Origin: Bactericera cockerelli
Taxonomy: Eukaryota; Arthropoda; Insecta; Hemiptera; Triozidae
Length of the DNA: 64,000 bases
Assembly (NCBI GenBank): GCA_024516035.1
Contig: CM044956.1
Coordinates: forward strand, 26,013,101 to 26,077,100
Direction: 5' to 3'
Shown here: positions 22,205 to 34,100 of the stretch, piece by piece
Numbering within the stretch: the stretch's first letter is position 1
Layout of the letters: each line of letters begins with the position of its first letter
Position numbers and translations under genes: made by a program
The notes under the pieces: generated by a model
Databases searched by the model: none
What the model was told of the DNA's origin: nothing
What the model saw: only the letters and a program-made list of their open reading frames with translations

Positions 22205-22345
22205 TTTCCGGCCCTACCCAGGCTAGGTGAGGTTATTGTGGGTAGCTGGTACGATTCCCAGCGAATGGAGGGTAAAATAGCCGTCCTAATCCAGGACTTT
22301 AAATCAAATAGAATCGTTGGCGTTAGGAAGGGCATCCAGACGTAA
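22205..22345 (+). mobile_element. SINE B fragment (3' body)
   Basis: Shares GCTGGTACGATTCCCAGCGA and ATGGAGGGTAAAA with 34300-34390. It lies directly before the foldback MITE at 22345. Confidence 0.65.
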
Positions 22346-22850
22346 AAAAAAAACCCCACTCAATAGAATGATTATAATTAGCTAAAAATAAATGATATCA
22401 AATTGAAAACACCTTAACCCCCTCTCTTTCTATTTCTCTGCACTCCTCTCTGTATTTATTTATGTTTATCTTTCCCTATCCTTTCTAGGGGTCATCCCAA
22501 ACTTGATTTCTCTTTAAATTTACTTGTTGAACGGCAATAAAAAATGGCGGTCGCGGTGTAATATTCTCGATTCAAACCAAATAAGTTCAGAAAAATCATA
22601 CTCCGACCGCCAATTTTTATTGCCGTTCAACAAGTAAATTTAAAGAGAAATCAAGTTTGGGATGACCCCTAGAAAGGATAAAGAAAGATAAACATAAGAA
22701 GAATAAATTCAGAGAAGAGTGCAGAGAAATAGAAAGAGGATAAAGGTGTTCTCAATTTGATATCATTTATTTTTAGCTAATTAAAATCATTCTATTGAGT
22801 AGGGCGTTCTTCTTTTTTTAACCACGAAGTGGTGTTTTTGGGGGGATATG
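22345..22850. mobile_element. Foldback MITE, second copy
   Basis: Arms ACTCAATAGAATGATTATAA / TCATTCTATTGAGTAGGGCG, with TTGCCGTTCAACAAGTAAAT inverted in the middle. Same family as 3026-3795. The right end is AACCACGAAGTGGTGTTTTTG. Confidence 0.8.
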
Positions 22851-23345
22851 CTATACTAAAACAGCTTGAAATTTTTTTACTTTCTCTCCTGGAATAATAG
22901 TAAGCTCAGTGTTGCCTGAAGTGACTTACTTTTACTTTTCAAAGGATTTTGAACCGATTATGGCTTACAAATTAGGAAAATTCCAATGGGAAGTCCTTTG
23001 TTTAGTATTGAAATAAGTATTGGACTTGCGCCCTTTTTAAATCAATAAAATATTTTAAAATAAAAAGTCAATATAAAACCCTAACAAAATCAGCATTTTG
23101 TTTGGGAACTGAACTATCACCTTTAGATTTTGCGGTTCCCGTAGAGGGGTTTTTTGTCCCCGAAATTATATATACTTTGAGGTGAACAATTATTTTGGTT
23201 AGGAAGTTTTTTGATCCTATATACATTTGATTCTTTTAAATTGACTGGTCCTTCACCCATTTGCATCAGGTCTATTAACGTTATCTTTTATATTATAAGG
23301 TTTTAAATTATCATTAAAACTATCACCATTGATTCCCAGAAAAGG

Positions 23346-23773
23346 TCACCATTTATTACTTGTTCTGTTGCTTTCAGGCTTGTTCATATAATTAGATGAC
23401 TCAAAATCTGTTGAAATGGTTTCAAAGCTTCCGTTACTACCCGACGAAAAATTCTCCTTTTGCGTAATATCCTGAATATCTGGTATTCCAGAATTCTTTC
23501 CCCCTTTTTTGTTACCGCGAATTTCATCTTCTGGTCCCTGTGCAGATTCTTGTTCCTTAGAGGTCGTACTACTACTTTCAGAAATATTTTTGATATCTAT
23601 GATTTCAATATCTGTATAACTTGAATTAATACCGCTGCCTATAGGTAGAGGTATTTCTACTATGTCTGGAATATCCGTGCCCAAATGATCGTCTGGTTGT
23701 GAGCTTGGAGTTTCAACAGGCCCGCTTGGAATTGTTGGAGAACCTCCTGTTGGTTCACAATTCGCAGATTCTT
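23346..23773 (-). CDS. Terminal exon of unknown secreted-type protein or lectin isoform
   Basis: Minus strand acceptor TTCTTTTTCAG followed by a phase-1 open frame of 142 codons to a TGA stop. The product is Ser/Thr/Asp/Glu-rich and low in complexity (starts ESANCEPTGGSPTIPSG, contains NISESSSTTSKEQESAQ). The phase matches the introns of the lectin gene just upstream on the same strand, so it could be an alternative last exon. It could equally be the end of another gene. No domain recognised. AATAAA overlaps the last codons. Confidence 0.5.
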
Positions 23774-25416
23774 CTGAAAAAGAACGTTATTCTTTAAAAA
23801 TAATTCATAAATGATATAACATGGTAACTTAGTGATAAAACCGTAAATAAAACACTTGAAGTTGTGTTTTATAAAAAGTCATGCTGCTTTTACTATACCT
23901 GCGTATACTTGCAAGGTATACAGAGCATTGTTTTCGGTCTGTTTTTTCGAAATTGAGCTGATAACGTTTCTGGATGAAACGTTATCAGCAAAATAAAAAA
24001 CATCACACGAATTTGCAAAATAAAAAACATCACACGACATTTTATTGCAATAGAGAAAGTTTTATCAGAAATTAACACATTCTTAGGTTAAATTTTCAAA
24101 AATGTGGTAAATTTATACTAACAGGATTGAAAATATGTGTAAAATTACCAATTAAAACGATATTATTTTGTTAAAAAATTCCATGTCTCTTATCTTTTAC
24201 GAGATATTTCATTATTGTACAATATTTTACATACAGGCGTATGGGGAAAATATCAAAAATGTCAAAAATATATATTCAAATTATGTAAATTGTGTGTTAG
24301 ATTACCATTATTGTGTGAATTGTGTGTTAGATTACATACAAACACACATACATACGAACGGACCATTTGATAAAAATTACTTTTCTGAAATCAGGAGTTT
24401 CTGATTCGTTCAAAATTTGTATCATCTCAATTTCGAAAAAACCGACCGAAAACAACACTTTCTATAGGTACCTTATAGGTAACTAGCGGTCTGCGCCCGC
24501 GATGGGCCATAGGGCACAACACACTGTATGTGCACTGTCAAATAGACGCACAATTACAAGAAAATAATCAATGTGCAAGAAAAACTTCGATTATTAGTGA
24601 CATAAAATTTTTATGGTCTTTTAACTGAAAATGTTTTCTTATATAACCCAGGAGATATTTCAATAAACGATCATGTGGGTACTCGAAATAGTATGAAATG
24701 TAATGTAATGAGACTGAATCTAATTTAAAAAACACGATTTGGTTGTTTTAAATACCATACTTACCAACTTATCATTTCAAGTGGTAAAATCATTGAGTGT
24801 AGATGTTACGGTAAAGGTACATAATTCGGTAATTGTACACAATTACCGGTACTTGTATACATTTACTGGAGTCTTTGGTAAAAGTAAGAAATAATCTTAA
24901 AAACACTCTATTTCCTACTTTAACCGGTAATTGTATATAATTACCAGAAGAACTTGGTGAAAGTAAGAAAACAACGAAACAAACAAGTAATCAGAGGGTC
25001 TTCGATTTATACAATTCGCCAAGAACCGATCTTACCATTGTGGAATCAATTGCAGCCCGTATAAAGCCATGTTTGGGGTTCCTACCAAAATTGGTTTGAA
25101 AAAAATTAATCAATACCTGATGCTCTGGAAAATGTTTCAAGTTGGTGGAACAAATAGAAAAAAACCAGTCTTAAGAATTCTTAATAAAAACAAGAATTCT
25201 TAAAAGAGTGTTCTAATTTTCTAGAGGAGGAATTAGCGTATACCTTTTTTAGCGTTAGAGGATGAATTAGCGTATACCTTTGGGACCCCCGATTTCAACA
25301 TCGGATCAATTGGTATGATATCGGAGGAATTGGGGTCCGCCCACCTTACTACTTAGCTAATTGCGCAATATGCTTGTTAAATCTTTTCGAAATACACAGG
25401 AAAATTAATTTAAAAT
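23774..25416. other. Gene-free stretch with a Helitron end
   Basis: At 24483 a minus-strand Helitron 3' end is visible (hairpin GCGGGCGCAGACCGC then CTAG/T). 24840-24960 holds short inverted ACCGGTAATTGTA motifs. 23890-24060 has a short tandem AAAATAAAAAACATCACACG. Otherwise nothing supported. Confidence 0.5.
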
Positions 25417-25631
25417 TTAATAAAAGAAGCAAGGAATGATATCATACGGACCTTCACATAATTTATAAGGTCCGCGGGGTGCCAGTTCACAGAGAAATGG
25501 CATTTGTAAAGTACAGTTGATCACCTTCCAGTTCTTGTCGGTTGTGAGCACCACACAGTCTTCGGTTTTATACTTGGAGCGAGGCTGATTTGGTGCCCAA
25601 GCGCGCCAAGAGAAACAATCCATCGGTTCAT
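25417..25631 (-). CDS. C-type lectin exon 3: CTLD second half and stop
   Basis: Acceptor CCGTTGTCCACAG. It reads [19 protein letters not shown], then [16 protein letters not shown], and a short tail ending PCFFY before TAA. The WAPNQP stretch corresponds to the conserved W..GQP region. A poly-A tract at 25731-25756 precedes it in the intron. Confidence 0.88.
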
Positions 25632-25724
25632 CTGTGGACAACGGGGTTATACATAGATATTTTGAGAGCTCAACTGTTATTTACTGTAATAACAGTTGAG
25701 CTTTCAAAGGACATCTTCGAAATA

Positions 25725-25756
<32 letters not shown>

Positions 25757-28700
25757 TGTATGTAAGTCAATAAATGTCTTAAATTAAATTAAGATAAAAA
25801 CTTCAATTTAAAAGGATAAACTATGTATTAAAAATAGTTATATAAAGGGAATTAATAATTCATATCAGTAGAACAATCAATTTAAAGAGTACACAAGGCG
25901 AAATGAAAATTAATCATTTTTCAACTGTCCTGATCAAACACCTATAGAAAGAAAGAGACAGCCCGGCAGAGTGTGAGGTTACGGAAAACATAGTTTCCAT
26001 GCATTTCATGTACTTTCAGCCAGCGAAAAGTGCAACATAAATTTCAAAAATTGCGATTTTTCCTTGTAACGCGCAAATCTCGGAAACTACCCAACGGATT
26101 TTGATGAAATTTTGCACACATAGAAGACGTTCTGTAGATGGTCTAATTAAAATTCATCAAATTAGTACTAGTGGTTCTGGGTGAAAGAGACCATGCGCCT
26201 GACCACTAACTTTTTACTGAAACGCTTATCTCGTGAACGGTACACCCGATTTTGATGAATTTTTGTATGTATGCATATAATTATTTTACATATTTATATT
26301 TATTTTTTAATTAATTATAATTTAATTCTGATATTTAATAAAATCCAAAAAAATTGACAAAAAATAAGTTCCACGACTTGCCAATACAGATTTTTTTGTA
26401 AAATTTAGATTGTAGAAAAAATAATATTCTACCATATACTCGTATAATAAATTTGAAGAAAATTGGTTAAGCGGTTTTGGAGATACAAGTGATTTAGTAT
26501 AAAATCTCCAAATTGGCACGTGTATACGTAGGTAGATCAATAAGTACCCGTGTTTAGGGACATGTTACATCATTGGTGAAACTTGTTGATACTTGTTGAT
26601 GGAACGACATCTCAAATGACCACATCCAAAGTTTGAAACTGATTAGAGCCCGTTCACACCGACTAAAAACAGTTTTTTTACTGGGACAGTAATTTTACTG
26701 GTCCAGTATTTTTACTGAGTGGCGCATACATTTAAATGAGAGCGTTCACATCGGCAACGTTTTACTGTTAACAGTAAAAAAACTGGATCGACAGATTTTT
26801 ACATCAGATTTTGCCACTAGAAACGGAAACAGTAGAAAAACTGGCCCAGTAAAAAAACTGTTTCTACATCCAGTCGCTTGTACAATCAAATGGAGATGTT
26901 CACACTGCAGTCGGCACAGTTTTTATTGTTTCTGAAACCTATTATAATATCGTATTTTTCGAATGAAAATTAATTCGTGTCTATTTGTGAGGCGCTACAA
27001 TGGAAATCGGGGCGAGCAAATGACTTTTTGGTGGCGATCTGGTTCAAACTAGGTTCTATAGATAGGTATGACTTGCTGCTATCTAGGGTTAGTGTTAGGG
27101 CCTTTCGTCACCTACTAGGGCCGAATTAGGGCCAAATAAGGGCCTTTTTGGAAAATCAAAAATTCGGCTCTAGCGCCTCACTAATTATTAAATTAAATTT
27201 AGAAATGCTCCTTTTTGATACCTTTGTGCCACTATGGGATGATTCCACCATCTTCTCTTATTCCTTCGTTGTCGTTGCCGGTACCAGTACAAAAGCATTA
27301 ATGTATTCACATCCATCACGTTCAAAGGCTTTATCACGAATGAACATAAAGAAAAGCATGGAAAAGTAGGACCAGTAAAAATACTGTTTGTAGCCTGTGT
27401 GAACGCACTCTGAGAAACAGTTTTTTTACTGGACACAGTAAAAAAACTGTTCCAGTAAAAACTGTTTTGGTGTGAACGGGCTCTTACTCTCTTAGTTTTC
27501 ATTTATCGGTCACTTGAAGTTGTTGTGTTGCGTATAGTTGAGTGATATGGAAAAATAACAGTACCGAGCAGTTATTCGATTCCTTTTTTTGGACGGGAAA
27601 AAATGTGATGAGATAAAATTAAAGTTAGATGCTGTGTACGGGAGCTCTTCACCTTCTATGACCACTGTTCGCTTTTGGTTTAATGAATTTAAACGAGGGC
27701 GCACAAGCATTTTTGACGAGGACCGCCCAGGACGCCCAGAAGACGTGTGTAACGAGGAAGTCGTAGAAAAAGTGCATGATATGATTCTCAAAGATCGCCG
27801 AACAAAAGTGCGTGAAGTAGCTGAGAGTGTGGGCATTTCATATGGAACTGTTTTTAAAATCCTTCATGATAAGCTGGGCATGAGAAAATTATCGGCGCGA
27901 TGGGTGCCGCGATTGCTCACAATTGACAACAAACGAATTCGGCTGAATTGTTCAAAGGCTATTTTAGAACTCCTCAATCGCAATCCAGATGATTTTTTGC
28001 GTCGAGTTGTGACCGTTGATGAAACCTGGATACATCACTATACCCCAGAAACCAAACAGCAGTCAAAAGAATGGACTTTGGTTGGAGAATCTGCCCCAAA
28101 GAAGGCGAAATCGGTCCAATCGGCCGGAAAAGTCATGGCTACCGTTTTTTGGGATGCAAAGGGAATTATTCTTATTGACTTCTTGGAAAAAGGAAAAACA
28201 ATAACTGCTGCATATTATAGTGAGTTATTGACACGATTTGATGCAAAATTGAAGGAGACACACCCCCATTTGGCGAGAAAGAAAGTCTTGTTTCACCATG
28301 ACAATGCACCAGCTCACTCATCTGGAATTGTTGGCTGTTGCTGCTAAAATCCATCAACTTGGATACGAATTATTGCCACACCCACCTTACTCACCTGACC
28401 TAGCCCCCTGCGATTATTTTTTGTTTCCTAACTTGAAAGTTTGGCTCGGTGGAAAGAGGTTCAGCTCAAATGATGACGTCATAAGCCAGACAAAGGGCTA
28501 TTTTGAGGAGTTCGAAGGGAGCTACTTTTTGGAAGGGCTAAAAAAGTGGCAGGATCGCTGGAAGAAGTGTGTAGCCTTGAAAGGAGACTACGTCGAAAAA
28601 TAGAACCCAAAAATGTAAGTATCTCGCACTCTTTTATCAAACACGGGTACTTCTTGATCCGCCCTCGTACAATGTGAAACAATCACGAGGAAGTATTGTG

Positions 28701-31134
28701 TCCATTGTCCATAATTGGCAGTGTTTTTTAGTATACGTTTTCCTTTTGCAACCACGAAGTGGTGTTTTTGGGGGTTTTACCTAACCCTACTATAAACCCG
28801 AGGCATTGCCTTCTATGTATTATCCCTAACCCTCCAGTATTCCTGAGGCATGGTCTTCCATGTATATTACCTAAACCCAGGGCCGTATCCAGGATTTTTG
28901 TCAGGGGGGGCCCAACTAGTAAAATAATAATTAATAATTATGTTGTAATGTAGTTGGTTTTTACTGTTTATTGTGTTTAGGAATCAACATGAACGTATGT
29001 AGATATGTAATGTACCTAGAAAAAAATGCAAGGCAAGGGTGGCCCGGGACGAGAGCCTGCGTTCAAGTTCAACTGGAAATTCAAGAATTTCGAGGGAGGG
29101 GCCAAGCTCGAGGGGGGGGCCCGGTCTCCCTGCCCCCCCCCCCCCTCCCCCCCCCCCCCCCCCCCCCCCTAAATACGGCCCTGCCTAAACTACTATGCAC
29201 TCAAGGCATTGCCTTTCATTTGTGAGAGATTTTCTTATGAAAAATGATGAATTTCTAGTTTTCATTTTCTTAAATACCTAATGTAAAAAAATATGGTCTT
29301 ATTCTCCTGAGTGAATTCGTTATGAACCCTTCTACAAGCCGGAGTGAATTCGTTATAAACCCTTCCACAAGCCGGAGAGAACTTTGGTCTAAGAAAAGGT
29401 CAACGGGAGGTAATTCGTTACCTCCCAAAATCACTGACTGATTGCAGTATTTCGAGAAGGGTAAGCCGCCCGTTCACACTACTCGGTTTTTTTGCTGGCC
29501 GGTTTTTTTTACCGTGGACAGGAAAAAAACCGTGACGAGCCTTGCGTTCACACTACCCTTCGAAGGCAGAAAAAACGTCAGATCCTTGATTGTTTATTTA
29601 CAAATACCACGCGAAACAATACTTGAGAGTTCAGACGGACTAATGACACTAATGTGAACTCTCCCATTTGATTTCATGTGCCACTGGGCTCTCGAACGGT
29701 TTTTTTACCGCTCCGGGATCCAGTGACAAAGCCGTATGTAAAATAACCGGTGAATGGTTTTTTTCCCATCGAAGAAAAACCGGTGGTAATGTGAACACAT
29801 CAATTCATTTGTATGTGCCTCACGGTTTTTTTGCCGGAGCGTCAAAAAAACCGTCCGGTGCTAGTGTGAACGTGCTGTAACACGTAACTTCGAGTACAAA
29901 AGCAATTTTGCAATGCATCGCAGATATCCTGAGTCTCACCTTTCATGTTTACATACTGTCCTTCCATTTCACCGTCGGTGAGTCCGACGTACACCATATG
30001 CTTTCCTTTCCCGGTGTACAGATAAGCTATGAGGTCCGACAGGGCGTTCGTGTGTAGCTCACTCAGGACATTGGCTAGATATCCCCCCTCTTCTTCACAA
30101 ACATCTTGGGCTGCTGTGAAGTTAATTTTCTCGCGGTGCAACTTGAACATCCCTACTTTGGGAACACAGCTCACGTTGCTATCGGCTATAAAAAGGGAAT
30201 AATTTTGCTAAATATTTTTTAGTAATTAAATGCTTTAGGTTTATCTTTGCCAGTGCTTTAGCTAAACCTATATTAATTTTTATGAAATATCCTATATTTT
30301 TGGGAAATTATATAACTTCAATAAATATTTAAGTAAAGAGATATCTATCTATACATATATGCGAAAGTGAACACTCACTCACTCACGTGACAATCACTCA
30401 TTCATCTCGATTTCTCAGCACTGGTAAGTCCTAGGAGACTAAATTTGGCATGTAGGTCACTTTTAGGTCTTAAATGCGCACTAGGAAAGGATTTTGAAAT
30501 ATTCCCACTGGGGCACCCGCCACGAGAGAAAAAGGGCGCATTTACATGAAAAAACGCGCTTTTTCATCTTTTCACCTTTTCATCCCTGTTTCTCCGTACC
30601 GGTAAATAACTGGTGGCTGAATATTATTATATAGGTTGACTCTATATTGTAGATGTGCAATAAGAAAGGATTTTAGTATATTCTAACTGTCGCGACGACC
30701 TATCAACTCATAGCAAAAAAGCTTTAGGCAAAGGTTGGAGCTTTCAATTAACATATCGATCGCGAATTTCTGATGAGCCGTTCTTGAGCTACGTCAGGTG
30801 AGGTAAAAAAAATGGATGGGTAACACGTAAAATATTCACGTTTTTTGACCTAAATGACATTTTTTCTCGAAATTTGAAGTGACGACTTATCAACTCAGAG
30901 TGAGAAAATTTAGGCAAGGGTCTGAGCTTTCATTTGACTGATCGATCGCAAAATTCTGACGAGCCGTTCTTGAGCTACGTTGGGTAAGGTCAAAATATTC
31001 AAGTTTTTCGACATATTCTATCTCTGTGTGTGTGTGTGTGCGTGTGTGCGTGTGTGTGTATGTGTGTGTGTGTGTGTTTCTGTGTGTGTGTGTGTATGTG
31101 TGTGTGTGTGTTTCTGTGTGTGTGTGTTTCTGTG

Positions 31135-31193
<59 letters not shown>

Positions 31194-34100
31194 TTTTTGT
31201 GTGTGTGTATGGTGTGGTGTTTGTGTGTGTGTATGGTGTGGCGGCGGGTGTAACCCGCTAGTAAGATAATAATTTACACCACTCAAAATAAAATTATTGC
31301 ATTGGTTATCCACACCACCAATGTTAATACAAGGTGTCCCAACAAAAATGGACACCTCAAATTACTCGGCCCTATATAGACTATATAGAGTTTTTGAAAA
31401 AAAAAAAAAAATCCAAGGGTACCTACATGTCCTAACTATGCACTTTCAGTCATGATTTTTTTTTTTTTTATACACGGTGGTTTAAAAGTGAGAAATTGAG
31501 GTGTCAACTTTAAATTCTTAAATGGGTCGACCTGAATTTATTTTCATTATTTTACTTTTAAATAGTTCTGTAACTCTAAACGAGAACAAAGCAGAAAATA
31601 TAACTAAAGATTCTTTTGGGACTGATTTCAGTAATAGATACGAAAGTTAAGAGGAAGACACTCTTACGCATTGGGTTCGCGTACAAACTATAATAATCAT
31701 AAAAGTCGTTCTTTGACAAAGAAGTCTCCTCCTGGAATTCAGGACAGTCAAACAGCAGACAGCTTGGTTCGTCTTGGAAGTCACCTAGAGAAAGACAAAG
31801 AAATAATTTTGTTAGCTGTTATCAATTACAATACAGGGTGTCTAGGATACAAATGCATATATTTTGAGAGTAGGTTCAGCCCACCGTGAACTACACTTGA
31901 GAGCAACAAAAGCGAATCAAACTTTTTCCTCCACCAAATCTGCGATATCTTCGAAATTACTATTTCTATCGAGTCGTAAGATATCTCAAAATGCTGTAAA
32001 TTTTGTTTTCTACAATTTCATAATTTGATTCTTAAAAAAAACACCTACCAGAAGCCGTAAAATTCAATTTTTCCTACAGGGTGTCAAAAAAGAAGAAAAA
32101 CATGATTTTTTTATGTTTAACAAAAGAAGTTATAACATGGGAAATCAACAAGATTCATTCGTAACAATGGTGAAGCAGTATTTTGTGTTGTCTCCCCGAG
32201 CTCTAATTACAGCATTCATTCGATTTGGCATTGACTGGATCAAAATAACCACAATACCTTGGGGCAACCTCTACCATTCTTCGGTGAGGGCGATCTTGAG
32301 CTCTGCTACAGTCTGGGGAGCCGGTATTCTGCCTCAAACACTTCGTTTGAGTCGGTCTCAAAGATCCTCGATCGGGTTGAGGTCGGGACTAAGAGAGGGC
32401 CAGTCCAAAGTGTCAATATTCTCCTCACCCAAGAACTCCCGAATACAGTTAGCCGCATGTGGGCGGGCATTGTCGTGCCTGAGGAGGAACTGGTCGCCCA
32501 TACTTTGAGCGAGAGGAACAACATGGGTCTGCAGGATGTTATCAATGTATCTCTAACTGTTCAGGTCACCTCCCGCACCGCATGTGGTGAAAACCAATTC
32601 AGTCTTTCTTTCAGTTGAAATCCTACCCCGCACCATACAGGAACCACCGCCGAAACTGACAGTTTCTGTGATGCATCACTCAGCATACCTTTCTCCCGCT
32701 CTTTTATAGACTCTTTTCCTTCTGTCATTACCAAACAAACACACCCGGCATTCATCAGTGAAAAGAACAGAGCGCCATTGATTTTACGGCTTCTGGTAGG
32801 TGTTTTTTTAAGAATCAAATTATGAAATTGTAGAAAACAAAATTTACAGCATTTTGAGATATCTTACGACTCGATAGAAATAGTAATTTCGAAGATATCG
32901 CAGATTTGGTGGAGGAAAAAGTTTGATTCGCTTTTGTTGCTCTCAAGTGTATCATAATTATAGGCGAAACATGCAGTGGGGCATTTTGCTTCGTTAAAGA
33001 GTCATGGCCAAATCCCTGTTTTTCCACAGGTCTAGAGGTCACGTGGATCGATTTATTTATTTTTTATTTATTTACACTTTATTTTTTTTTACAAATCAAT
33101 CATCAACAAAAAATTAATAACAAGAATTTGTGGTAAAGCTCAAGGCCTCTTCACAAATTTTGTGGGTAGCGCGGCATTACAAAGAGCCTCCTTCACTTTT
33201 CAAATTCTATTACATTAATTTATTTTTACTCTGATAATGCCGCCACTAGTCGTTACTTTTTCAGTAACTACTCATTTTTCCTCACGAGGTATGAGTGGAC
33301 CCCAAACACCCAAGTAAAGTGCAGAAAAATTCCTGCCCAGCTGGGGATCGAATACAGGTCACCATGCGTGGTAAGCTTAGTGCGCTAACTCACTGGGCAC
33401 CGGCGACTATTTATGGGTTAGTATACCTTTACACAATTTCACTCAGGACATGTGGATTGAAAGGTTTGTGAGTGAATAGGTATGTACATAATAAACTAGA
33501 TTAAATATCTATATTCCAATGTTCTTATAAAAAGGCACACCTACCACCCAGAAGAAAAAAAAATGAACCATCGTTCGTAAAAATCGGTCCAGTAGTTTTG
33601 GCTGTAGAGCAGTCGACGTCAAAGAAGAAGCAGAAAATGATGGAAAAAAATGAATTTTTGAAGTGTGGTTTTGACCAACTTAACTCAAATGATTTCGATG
33701 TTTCTTTTTTAAAAGCTTGTCTATTATCGTGCCCCAATCTGTATATGTAGTTCAATTTCCTCTATCACTTGTACTATTTCTCCTACAACTACACGAAATG
33801 TGCTACTTATGCTGTGGCATATAGTATACTATTGGTAGCGCGCGAACTATTTCGATTGACTTGGCGGATCGGAGAGCTACCGCGCTCCTTAATATGTGTA
33901 GGTATATACCTATTAACTCACAAACCTTTCAATCACATGTCCCGATGTGAAAGCATCACTACACTACCTAACTACACCTAAATAGGAATGTACCTACCTA
34001 TTATGTAGGTATTATTGTGTATAGGTATATTAACCCTGTAATAGTCACCGTTGCCGGGGGAGTTAGCGCGCTAGACTTACCACGCATGGTGACCTGTGTT

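Larger units (their letters stand above)
26527..28667 (+). mobile_element. mariner element interrupted by a Harbinger MITE
   Basis: TIRs share GATCAA(T/G)AAGTACCCGTGTTT near both ends, flanked by TA (26525-26526, 28668-28669). Without the 838-bp MITE and its duplication the element is 1,300 bp, the normal mariner length. The target sequence is the repeat whose uninterrupted copy is at about 15200-15260. Confidence 0.93.

Noticed and set aside
31026..31355. Cys/Val- and His/Thr-rich ORFs
   Set aside because: Translations of a (GT)n microsatellite inside a Helitron. The same applies to 20949-21209.
32113..32618. Plus-strand ORFs of 131 and 119 codons
   Set aside because: Shadows of the decayed Tc1 transposase on the minus strand.
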